Of a stretch of DNA of 64,000 nucleotides, positions 49,657 through 56,995 are shown piece by piece (position 1 is the first letter of the stretch; every line of letters begins with the position of its first letter). The stretch is from Amycolatopsis thermalba (lineage in GTDB: Bacteria; Actinomycetota; Actinomycetes; Mycobacteriales; Pseudonocardiaceae). The stretch covers positions 62,001 to 126,000 of the forward strand of contig NZ_PQHW01000002.1 in the NCBI RefSeq assembly GCF_003385215.1. The letters run 5' to 3'. The translations under genes were made by a program, and so were the position numbers. A model generated the notes under the pieces. The model ran no database searches and was not told the DNA's origin. It saw only the letters and a program-made list of their open reading frames with translations.

Positions 49657-50759
49657 GCGCCGAGCGCCTCTCGCACCTCGCGCACGATGGTGTCCACGTC
49701 GGCCTCGGACAGCCCGGGGTGCACGGGCAGCGACAGGACTTCCTCGGTGACCTTCAGCGCCACCGGGAAGTCCTGCCGGGACACCGCCGGGATCTGCGGG
49801 TGCTCCCGGAAGCAGTCGTGGTCGAAGACCAGCTTCGGGTAGTACACGCCGGTCCCGATGCCGCGCGCGGCCAACTCGGCGACCAGCTCGTCGCGGGCGA
49901 GCATCGCGTGCGGGCCGATCAGCACGCTGTACTGGTGCCACACGTGCTCACGGCCGGGCAGCTCGGCGGGCACCGCCAGCCCGGGCGTCCCGGCGAGGCC
50001 GACGGACAGCTGCCGCGCGTTGCGCCGCCGGGCCGCGATCAGTTCGTCCAGTTTGTCCAGTTGCGGGATGCCGACGGCGGCGTGCAGCTCGGACATCCGG
50101 TAGTTGTGCCCGGGCACCTCGTAGGAGTAGCGCGTCCGCATGCCCTGGTTGCGCAGCACGCGCAGGCGGTCGGCCAGCTCGGCGTCGTCGGTGGTGATGA
50201 CGCCGCCCTCGCCGGTGGTCACGTTCTTGGTGGCGTACAACGAGAAACAGCCCACGCCGAACGATCCGGCCGGCCGTCCGGCGAAGGTCGCCCCGACCGC
50301 CTGCGCGGCGTCCTCCACCAGGTACAGCTCGTGCTCCTCGGCGAGCGGGGCGAGCTTGCCCAGGTCGGCGGTCTGGCCGTAGAGGTGCACCGGGAGGATC
50401 GCCCGGGTGTCCGGGGTGATCTCGGCCGCGACCGCGTCCGGGTCGACGGCGAAGTCCTCGCGGGTGATGTCGGCGAACCGGACCGTCGCGCCCGTCGCCA
50501 GGATCGCGTTGAGCGTCGCGACGAAGGTGAACGGCGAGGTGATCACCTCGTCGCCGGGGCCCAGCCCGAGCGCCCGCAGCGTGGCGGTGAGCGCGGCGGA
50601 TCCGCTGTTCACGGCGACCGCGTGCGCGGTGCCGGCGGCGCGGGCTAAGGCGTCCTCGAAGCGGGCGACCATCGGGCCCTGCGCGAGCGTCCCCGACCGC
50701 AGCACCTCCACCACGAGGGATTCGGCGTCGCGGACGTCGACCGCGGTGATGGGGATCAT
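49653..50759 (-). CDS. DegT/DnrJ/EryC1 aminotransferase (GnnB/WbpE-like)
   Basis: A 368-residue PLP enzyme. The PLP lysine is Lys178 in LYATKNVTTGEGG, with VEDAAQAVGATFAGR before it and GHNYRMSELHAAVG after. It is paired by overlap with a Gfo/Idh dehydrogenase, the arrangement of GnnA-GnnB (UDP-GlcNAc to its 3-amino analogue) and WbpB-WbpE. It is divergent, 64 bp apart, from an LpxA-like acyltransferase that could use its product. It resembles the aminotransferase at 42521 only at family level. Confidence 0.9.
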   Translation of the reverse strand: MIPITAVDVRDAESLVVEVLRSGTLAQGPMVARFEDALARAAGTAHAVAVNSGSAALTATLRALGLGPGDEVITSPFTFVATLNAILATGATVRFADITREDFAVDPDAVAAEITPDTRAILPVHLYGQTADLGKLAPLAEEHELYLVEDAAQAVGATFAGRPAGSFGVGCFSLYATKNVTTGEGGVITTDDAELADRLRVLRNQGMRTRYSYEVPGHNYRMSELHAAVGIPQLDKLDELIAARRRNARQLSVGLAGTPGLAVPAELPGREHVWHQYSVLIGPHAMLARDELVAELAARGIGTGVYYPKLVFDHDCFREHPQIPAVSRQDFPVALKVTEEVLSLPVHPGLSEADVDTIVREVREALGA

Positions 50760-50823
50760 GGGCGCGGCGTTCCTTTACTGTGATCGGCTCAGGCGTCCGT
50801 AAGACTGTACGAATGGATCTCGC

Positions 50824-51528
50824 GTGGTAAACCGCATCCACCCGACTGCGGTACTCGGGCCCGGAGTCGAACTCGGCGACGGCAACGTCGTCGGACCCTA
50901 CGCCGTGCTCGCCGGGCCGCTGGTGATCGGGGACGGCAACTGGATCGGTCCACACGTCACGATCGGCACTCCGGCCGAGGACCGCACCGGTCCGCATCCC
51001 GTGTCGTGGGAGGACGAACCGGTCGGCGCGGGGGTGCGGATCGGCAGCGGCAACCGGATCCGCGAGTACGTGAGCGTCCACCAGGGCACCCGGCGCAGCA
51101 CACGTCTGGGTGACAACGGGTACTACCTGCGCGGCAGTCACGTCGCGCACGACTGCGAGATCGGCGACCACGTCACGCTCGCGTCGAACGTCGTGCTCGG
51201 CGGGCACACGGCGATCTGGTCGCGCGCCAACCTCGGCATGGGCGCGATCGTGCACCAGCACGTGCGGATCGGCCCGGGCGCCATGGTGGGCATGGGATCC
51301 GCGGTGCGCCGCGAGGTCGGCGCGTTCACCGTCGCCGTCGGCAACCCGGCGCGCGTGACCGGCCTGAACGTGGTCGGCCTGACCCGGCTCGGCCTCGACG
51401 AGCGGCAGATCGCCGCGCTGGAGCCGTGGCTCAAGGGGGCCGGGCCGATTCCACCCGATGGGCTGCTGGACCGGCTCCCCGGCGGCGTCTCTACTTTGGT
51501 GCAGGCGTGGAACGACCGGAAGGACTAG
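50824..51528 (+). CDS. LpxA-like acyl-ACP-dependent acyltransferase
   Basis: 234 residues. Landmarks match LpxA along the whole chain: IHPTAVLGPGVELGDGN, GSGNRIREYVSVHQGT, HVAHDCEIGDHVTLASN (catalytic His109), VLGGH (His128), IVHQHVRIGPGAMVGMGSAV and the C-terminal GLNVVGLTRLGLDERQIAAL. LpxA transfers a 3-hydroxyacyl chain from ACP to the 3-position of UDP-GlcNAc or its 3-amino analogue. Lipid A is not expected in an actinobacterium, so the product must be another acylated sugar. An acyl carrier protein is encoded next. GTG 50824 is preceded by a five-codon reading frame at 50813. Confidence 0.85.
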   Translation: MVNRIHPTAVLGPGVELGDGNVVGPYAVLAGPLVIGDGNWIGPHVTIGTPAEDRTGPHPVSWEDEPVGAGVRIGSGNRIREYVSVHQGTRRSTRLGDNGYYLRGSHVAHDCEIGDHVTLASNVVLGGHTAIWSRANLGMGAIVHQHVRIGPGAMVGMGSAVRREVGAFTVAVGNPARVTGLNVVGLTRLGLDERQIAALEPWLKGAGPIPPDGLLDRLPGGVSTLVQAWNDRKD

Positions 51529-51530
51529 AC

Positions 51531-51767
51531 GTGGACATCGAGACCCGGCTGCGCAAGGTTTTCACCGAAGCGCTCGACCTCGGCGGCGACGTCGACGTGG
51601 ACGCCCTGACCTACCGCGGGATCGAGGCCTGGGACTCGGTCGGCCACATGAGCCTGGTCGCCGCCATCGAGGACGAGTTCGACATCGAGCTGGAGACCGA
51701 CCAGGTGATCGACTTGAGCAGCTTCCAGGTCGCGCGGAAGCTGGTGGCGGAGCTGGCGGGTGCCTGA
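51531..51767 (+). CDS. Acyl carrier protein
   Basis: 78 residues, acidic. The phosphopantetheine site is Ser36 in EAWDSVGHMSLV, with helix III DLSSFQVARKLV. It is a dedicated ACP rather than the fatty-acid AcpP, judging from the DSVGHM motif shared with ACPs of specialised clusters. GTG 51531 has AAGGA 6 nt upstream. It probably carries the acyl chain for the LpxA-like enzyme and the LuxE/LuxC genes downstream. The stop overlaps the SDR start by 8 bp. Confidence 0.9.
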   Translation: MDIETRLRKVFTEALDLGGDVDVDALTYRGIEAWDSVGHMSLVAAIEDEFDIELETDQVIDLSSFQVARKLVAELAGA

Positions 51768-52467
51768 CCTGCGCGGGCGGGTCGCGCTGGTCACCGGCGG
51801 CACCCGCGGCATCGGACTGGCGACCGTGCGCGCGCTCGCCGCGGCCGGCGCGGCGGTGGTGCTCACCGGACGCGACGAGGCACGCGCGAAGGAGGTCGCG
51901 GCGTCGGTCCCCGGGCAGGTCACCGGGGTCGCCCTCGACGTCACCGACGCGAAGGCCGTGTCGTCCGTCGTCCGCGCCGCCGCCAAGGAGCGCGGCCGGC
52001 TCGACGTGCTGCCCGGCGACGCCGGGATCTACGCCGAGGGCGTGCTGGGCATGGTCGGCGACGTCGAGGCGGTCCTGTCGACGAACGTGGCGGGCACGAT
52101 CCACACGGTGCAGGCGGCGGCGCGGGCGATGACCCGCGCCCGCTCGGGCGCCATCGTGGTGCTGGCCTCGGTCGTCGGCGAGCGCGGCGCCGCCGGTCAG
52201 ACGGTCTACGCGGCGTCGAAGGCGGCGGTCGCGAACATCGCGAAGAGCGCGGCGAAGGAGCTGGGCCGGTTCGGCATCCGGGTCAACGCCGTGGCGCCGG
52301 GCGTGATCGACACCGAGATGACCGCCGGGCTCGCCGATCCGGACACCGCGCTGGGGCGCCGCGGCCGCGCCGAGGAGGTCGCGAACGCGATCGCGTTCCT
52401 CGCCGGCGACGAGGCGTCCTACGTGACCGGTCAGGTGCTCGGCGTCGACGGAGGGATGGTGCTGTGA
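51760..52467 (+). CDS. FabG-like short-chain dehydrogenase/reductase
   Basis: 235 residues. The NADP motif is TGGTRGIG (12-19), and the catalytic triad is Ser137, Tyr150 and Lys154 (YAASK). The typical NNAG block reads PGDAG at 85-89, an unusual change. The C-terminal segment is YVTGQVLGVDGGM, as in FabG. Next to an ACP it may reduce a 3-keto-acyl-ACP to the 3-hydroxyacyl form. GTG 51760 overlaps the ACP gene. Confidence 0.87.
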   Translation: MPDLRGRVALVTGGTRGIGLATVRALAAAGAAVVLTGRDEARAKEVAASVPGQVTGVALDVTDAKAVSSVVRAAAKERGRLDVLPGDAGIYAEGVLGMVGDVEAVLSTNVAGTIHTVQAAARAMTRARSGAIVVLASVVGERGAAGQTVYAASKAAVANIAKSAAKELGRFGIRVNAVAPGVIDTEMTAGLADPDTALGRRGRAEEVANAIAFLAGDEASYVTGQVLGVDGGMVL

Positions 52468-53861
52468 CCCTGCTGGCTCCCGGCGCGCGGCTCGTCGACG
52501 CGGAAACCGGCGCGGAACTGGGCGGCGCGGCGCTGACCGGCGAGGTCGAGCGGCGGGCCGAGGAACTCGCGGCGCTGCCGGACGGCGTGTTGTTCGCCCG
52601 CACCGGCGTCGACCTGGACAGCGTGCTCACCTACGTCGCGGCGGTGCGGGCCGGGCGGGCGGTGGCGCTGATCGACCCGGAGGTGTTCGTCCCGGTGCTG
52701 GCCGGCCTGATCGAGCGGTTCTGCCCGGCGGCCGTGCTCGGCGCGCCCGCGGCGGAACCGCCGTCCGGGTACCGGACCGCGGACGGGCACTGGCTGCGCC
52801 TCGACCCCGGTGGTATCCGCCCGCACCCCGACCTCGCCGTGCTGCTGCCGACCAGCGGTTCGACCGGCAACCCGAAGCTGGTCCGGTTGTCCCGCACCGC
52901 GATCCTGACCAACGCGCACGCGATCGCCGACGTGCTCGGCATCGACGAGCGCGAGGTCGCCCCCACCACGTTGCCGCTGCACTACAGCTACGGCCTGTCC
53001 GTGCTCAACTCGCACCTGGTCCGCGGCGCGACCGTCGTCGTCGAGCGGGAGGGCATCCTCGGCCGCGGGTTCTGGGACGCCGTGGCCGCGCACGAGTGCA
53101 CGTCGGTCGCCGGGGTGCCCTACCACTACGAGATGCTGCGGCGGCTGAAGTTCGACCCGTCCGCCAATCCCGGCGTGCACACGCTGACCCAGGCCGGCGG
53201 GCGGATGCGGCCCGAGCTGATCGCCGAGTTCGACACGCTCATGCGCTCGGCCGGCGGGCGGATGTTCGTGATGTACGGCCAGACCGAGGCCGCGCCGCGG
53301 ATGGCGATCATGCCGTCCGAGCGGCTCGCCGAGAAGATCGGCTCGGTCGGGCCCGCGCTGCCCGGCGGGCAGTTCGCCATCCGCCGCCCGGACGGCGGCG
53401 ACACCACGCACCCCAAGATCAGCGGCGAGATCGTCTACCGCGGGCCGAACGTGATGATGGGCTACGCCTCGACCGCCGAGCAGCTCGCGCTGGGCGACGA
53501 GTGCGGCGGTGTGCTGCCCACCGGTGACCTCGGTTACCTCGACGAGGAGGGGTTCCTGTTCGTCACCGGACGGCTCAAGCGGATCGGCAAGGTGTTCGGC
53601 AACCGGATCAGCCTCGACGACCTGGAGGCGGCCACCCGCGCGACCGGGCTGGGCATCGACATCGTGGCCGCGGTGCCCGCCGACGACAAGGTCGTGTTGT
53701 TCGCCGAGGGCGTTCCGGCGGAGACGTGCAAGGCCGCGTCCCGCGCGCTGTCCGACCGGCTGCACCTGCACGCGTCCGGGTTCGACGTCCGCTCGATCGA
53801 CACGATCCCGCTGCTGGCCAGCGGGAAGATCGACTACCAGGCGCTGGCGGAGCGGGTATGA
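52464..53861 (+). CDS. AMP-dependent acyl ligase
   Basis: 465 residues. The P-loop is LLPTSGSTGNPKLV (about 129-142), A5 is MYGQTEAAPRM, A7/A8 is TGDLGYLDEEGFLFVTGRLK, and the catalytic lysine is in LLASGKIDYQAL. The N-terminal domain is shorter than in acyl-CoA synthetases, as in ligases that load carrier proteins. It probably activates a carboxylic acid and loads the ACP two genes upstream. Coupled by overlap to the SDR and LuxE genes. Confidence 0.87.
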   Translation: MTLLAPGARLVDAETGAELGGAALTGEVERRAEELAALPDGVLFARTGVDLDSVLTYVAAVRAGRAVALIDPEVFVPVLAGLIERFCPAAVLGAPAAEPPSGYRTADGHWLRLDPGGIRPHPDLAVLLPTSGSTGNPKLVRLSRTAILTNAHAIADVLGIDEREVAPTTLPLHYSYGLSVLNSHLVRGATVVVEREGILGRGFWDAVAAHECTSVAGVPYHYEMLRRLKFDPSANPGVHTLTQAGGRMRPELIAEFDTLMRSAGGRMFVMYGQTEAAPRMAIMPSERLAEKIGSVGPALPGGQFAIRRPDGGDTTHPKISGEIVYRGPNVMMGYASTAEQLALGDECGGVLPTGDLGYLDEEGFLFVTGRLKRIGKVFGNRISLDDLEAATRATGLGIDIVAAVPADDKVVLFAEGVPAETCKAASRALSDRLHLHASGFDVRSIDTIPLLASGKIDYQALAERV

Positions 53862-54865
53862 GCCTGCTCGCCGAGCTGACCGCGCTCACCGCGCACCACC
53901 GGGCGCGCTGCCCGGAGTACGACCGGATCCTGTCCGCGCTCGGTGCCGGGTCGTCGTTCGACAGCGTGGCCGACCTGCCGTGGCTGCCGGTCCGGTTGTT
54001 CAAGACGCACGCGCTCAAGAGCATCCCGGACGAGGCGGTGTTCAAGGTGCTCACGTCGTCGGGGACCACCGGCGAGCCGTCGCGGATCTTCCTGGACCGC
54101 GAAGCCGCGGCCGCGCAGACGAAGCACCTGGCGGAGACGCTGCGGACGGTCCTGGGCCCGCAGCGGCTGCCGATGCTGGTGGTCGACACGATCGGCGTGA
54201 TCAAGGACCGCCGCACGTTCTCCGCGCGCGGCGCCGGGGTGCTGGGCATGGCGAACTTCGGGCGCAAGCACGTCTACGTCCTCGACGAGCACGACGTGCC
54301 GGACGTCGAGGCGGTGCGCGGGTTCCTGGCGCGCCACGGCGGCGAGCCGTTCCTGGTCTTCGGGTTCACCTTCATGGTGTGGCGGTACCTGTACCGGATG
54401 GCGCGCGAGCACGGGTTCGACCTGTCCAACGGGATCCTGCTGCACTCCGGCGGCTGGAAGAAGCTCGCCGACCAGGCGGTGGACAACGCGACGTTCCGCC
54501 GCGCCTTCGCCGAGGACACCGGGCTGCGGCGGATCCACAACTACTACGGGATGGTCGAGCAGATCGGCACGGTGTTCGTCGAGGGCGCGGCCGGGGACGG
54601 CCTGTACTGCCCGGAGTTCGCCGACGTGATCATCCGCGATCCGGTGACCTTCGCCGAGCAGCCGGTGGGGGTGCCGGGCGTGATCGAGGTGGTGAGCACG
54701 CTGCCGCGGTCCTACCCGGGGCACGTGCTGCTGACCGAGGACCTCGGCGTGTGCCACGGGATCGACGACGGCGAGCGGCCGGGCAAGCGGTTCTCGGTGC
54801 TCGGCCGGCTGCCGAAGGCGGAGGCGCGGGGCTGCTCGGACACGTTCCAGGCGCGGGCCGCATGA
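53858..54865 (+). CDS. luxE: LuxE-like acyl-protein synthetase
   Basis: 335 residues. The adenylate motif is LTSSGTTGEPSRIF (about 63-76), with IHNYYGMVEQIGTVF and the C-terminal GCSDTF. LuxE activates a fatty acid as acyl-AMP and holds it on a C-terminal cysteine before passing it to LuxC; Cys326 here is suitably placed. It is not a bioluminescence operon, because luxA and luxB are absent. LuxE/LuxC pairs also occur in polysaccharide clusters. ATG 53858 overlaps the ligase stop, ATG 54862 (luxC) the LuxE stop. Confidence 0.87.
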   Translation: MSLLAELTALTAHHRARCPEYDRILSALGAGSSFDSVADLPWLPVRLFKTHALKSIPDEAVFKVLTSSGTTGEPSRIFLDREAAAAQTKHLAETLRTVLGPQRLPMLVVDTIGVIKDRRTFSARGAGVLGMANFGRKHVYVLDEHDVPDVEAVRGFLARHGGEPFLVFGFTFMVWRYLYRMAREHGFDLSNGILLHSGGWKKLADQAVDNATFRRAFAEDTGLRRIHNYYGMVEQIGTVFVEGAAGDGLYCPEFADVIIRDPVTFAEQPVGVPGVIEVVSTLPRSYPGHVLLTEDLGVCHGIDDGERPGKRFSVLGRLPKAEARGCSDTFQARAA

Positions 54866-56016
54866 GGCAGCTCTTCCCGGCCGCGGGGCCGGTCGAGGTG
54901 GACCGCCTGCTGGACGAGGTGCGCTCGGCGCCCGCGCTGGAGGTGGGGGACGAGCGGGTCGTGGACTTCCTGGTCCGGTTCGCCCGCGCGCTGCTCGCCC
55001 CGGCGGTGGCTCGCGCGTACCCGGAGCTGGCCTCACTGGGGTTCTTCCTGCGGCGGGGCGAGATCCGGCGCGCGCTGGCCCGGCTGGACGGGGACGAGCT
55101 GCGGTTGCCGCGTGGCCTGGTGTTCCACGTGCCACCGGCCAATGTGGACACCATCTTCGTGTACTCGTGGGCGCTGTCCGCGCTGGCGGGCAACCGGAAC
55201 GTCGTGCGCCTGTCGCCCCGGTCCGCGGGCGCCTCGGCCGCGGTGCTGGACGCGTTGTCCGATGTGGACCCCGTGGTGGCCGCGTCGCAGCGGATCGTCA
55301 CCTACGACCGCGACGACGCGGTGACGGCGGCGTTGTCGGCGGCGGCGGACCTGCGGGTGCTCTGGGGCGGCGACGCGACGGTGCGCGCGTTGCGGAGGTT
55401 CGAGCTGGCGCCGCACGCGCGGGACCTGACGTTCCCGGATCGCTCGTCGTTCGCGGTGATCTCGGCGGCCGGCTGGGCGCGCGCGTCGGCGGACGAGCGC
55501 CGGGCGGCGGTCGAGGGGTTCCGCAACGACGTGTTCTGGTTCGACCAGGCCGCGTGCGCGTCCCCGCGCGGCGTGTACTGGGTCGGCGGCCCGCCCGCGG
55601 CGGAGTTCCGGTCGTTGCTGGCCTCGATCGCGCCGGCGCCGGAGCCCGCGATGGCGGTGCAGAACCGGGTCGGCGCCTACGGTGTGGCGGCCGACGGCGT
55701 GGCGACCCGGATCGCCTTCGACGGTCCGGCCCTGACCACCCTCGAAACACCCGACGTGGTCCGCGATTGGCTCGGCGCGGGGGTTGTCACCCAATCGAGG
55801 GTGTCCAGTTTGGACGAACTGGTACCGAAAGTCGTCCGGCGCGACCAGACCATCACTCATTTCGGTTTTTCCCGCGCGGAGCTGACCGATTTCGCGCGGA
55901 AACTGCCCGGCGTGGACCGGTTGGTGCCCTTCGGTTCGGCGTTGCAGTTCGCGCCGGTGTGGGACGGCTACGACCTACTCGCGGAATTCACCAGGATCGT
56001 CACTGTTACCGTCTGA
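54862..56016 (+). CDS. luxC: LuxC-like acyl-CoA/acyl-protein reductase
   Basis: 384 residues of the aldehyde-dehydrogenase-like LuxC family, which reduces a LuxE-bound acyl group to aldehyde with NADPH. Landmarks are FHVPPANVDTIFVYSWALSA near 88, NRNVVRLSPR, and the active-site Cys232 in QAACASPRGVYWVGG. Its place after ACP, ligase and LuxE genes implies a fatty or small acyl aldehyde intermediate, possibly for attaching or modifying a sugar. It ends 4 bp before the flippase-like gene. Confidence 0.88.
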   Translation: MRQLFPAAGPVEVDRLLDEVRSAPALEVGDERVVDFLVRFARALLAPAVARAYPELASLGFFLRRGEIRRALARLDGDELRLPRGLVFHVPPANVDTIFVYSWALSALAGNRNVVRLSPRSAGASAAVLDALSDVDPVVAASQRIVTYDRDDAVTAALSAAADLRVLWGGDATVRALRRFELAPHARDLTFPDRSSFAVISAAGWARASADERRAAVEGFRNDVFWFDQAACASPRGVYWVGGPPAAEFRSLLASIAPAPEPAMAVQNRVGAYGVAADGVATRIAFDGPALTTLETPDVVRDWLGAGVVTQSRVSSLDELVPKVVRRDQTITHFGFSRAELTDFARKLPGVDRLVPFGSALQFAPVWDGYDLLAEFTRIVTVTV

Positions 56017-56020
56017 CCTC

Positions 56021-56914
56021 GTGAAACGACTCCTGGACGTCGCCCGCTGGGTGGCGCTCGCGGTCGTCGCGGCGTTCGTGGTGCGGGTGCTGGCCGGCGA
56101 CTGGACGGAGTTCTGGCGGGCCCTGCGGTCGATCGCCTGGCCGTGGGCCGTGCTCAGCCTGGCCGCGCTGGTCGCGAGCATCACGGTGTCGACCTACGGC
56201 TGGCAGACGGTGGTCGACGGCCTCGGCGACCGGGTCGGCTACCGGCGCGGCGCGCGAATCTGCCTGGTCGGGCAGCTGGGGAAGTACGTGCCCGGTTCGG
56301 TGTGGGCGTACCTGCTGCAGATGGAGCTGGGCCGCAAGGCGGGCGTGTCCCGGGCGCGGATCTTCACCGGTTCCCTGGTGCAGTTCGGCATCGGCCTGGT
56401 CGCGGCGCTGCTGTTGTCCGCGCTGGCGCTGCCGGTCGCCGGGCCCGCGGTGTGGTTGCTGGTGCTGCTGCCTGCCGGGCTGGTGGCGTTGCACCCGCGG
56501 GTCCTGGCGTGGGGCACCGGCCTGGCGCTGCGCCTGCTGCGCCGCGATCCGCTGCCCCGCCCGCTGGGGTTCGCGTCGATCGCGCGGGCGTTCGCGGCCT
56601 CGGTGCTGGCCTGGACGCTGCAGGGGCTGCACCTGTGGCTGCTGGCGCCCTCGCTGAACCTCTGGACGTGCGTCGGCGCGATGGCGATCGCGATGACCGC
56701 GGGCACGTTCGCGTTCCTGCTGCCCAGCGGCGCCGGTGTGCGCGAGGCCGTGCTGGTGGCGCTGCTCGGCACGGCCGGTTTCTCGGCCGGTCAGGCGCTG
56801 GCGTTCGCCCTGGTGTCCCGGGTGATGTTCACGGTGGCCGACCTGCTGACCGCACTGGCCGCCACCCTCCCCACCCGCGAGTCCCACGCTCAGCCGCGCG
56901 AGTCCCACGCTTGA
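56021..56914 (+). CDS. Flippase-like membrane protein (LPG_synthase_TM / UPF0104 family)
   Basis: 297 residues with seven to eight helices. The family landmarks are VGQLGKYVPGSVWAYLLQ (about 85-102) and LLPSGAGVREAVLVALL (about 227-243). Members include the membrane domain of MprF and putative glycolipid flippases. As last gene of the LpxA-LuxC operon it may move the acylated sugar product across the membrane. Its final 13 residues (RESHAQPRESHA region) are encoded by the 21-bp repeat array and are not part of the family. Confidence 0.82.
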   Translation: MKRLLDVARWVALAVVAAFVVRVLAGDWTEFWRALRSIAWPWAVLSLAALVASITVSTYGWQTVVDGLGDRVGYRRGARICLVGQLGKYVPGSVWAYLLQMELGRKAGVSRARIFTGSLVQFGIGLVAALLLSALALPVAGPAVWLLVLLPAGLVALHPRVLAWGTGLALRLLRRDPLPRPLGFASIARAFAASVLAWTLQGLHLWLLAPSLNLWTCVGAMAIAMTAGTFAFLLPSGAGVREAVLVALLGTAGFSAGQALAFALVSRVMFTVADLLTALAATLPTRESHAQPRESHA

Positions 56915-56995
56915 GACCGCGAGTTCCACGCTTGAGACCGCGAGTTCCACGCTTGAGACCGCGAGTTCCACGTTCCAGGCCCTGAGTTCCGCGTT
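56877..56995. repeat. Tandem repeat array, 21-bp period, six copies (core GCGAGTTCCACGCT)
   Basis: Core copies start at 56877, 56898, 56919, 56940, 56961 and 56982, each 21 bp apart; the last two are diverged. The first two have TCCC, the later ones TTCC. Spacers differ (mostly TGAGACC). It overlaps the 3' end of the flippase gene and fills the space to the convergent DUF6541 gene. Same core, period and position type as 13851-13934. Confidence 0.9.

Noticed and set aside
53858-56016. Bioluminescence operon
   Set aside because: luxC and luxE are present, but there is no luxA, luxB or luxD. Neighbours are sugar and ACP genes.
56877-56995. CRISPR array
   Set aside because: Same reasoning: a 14-base core with a short, repeated linker, partly translated.
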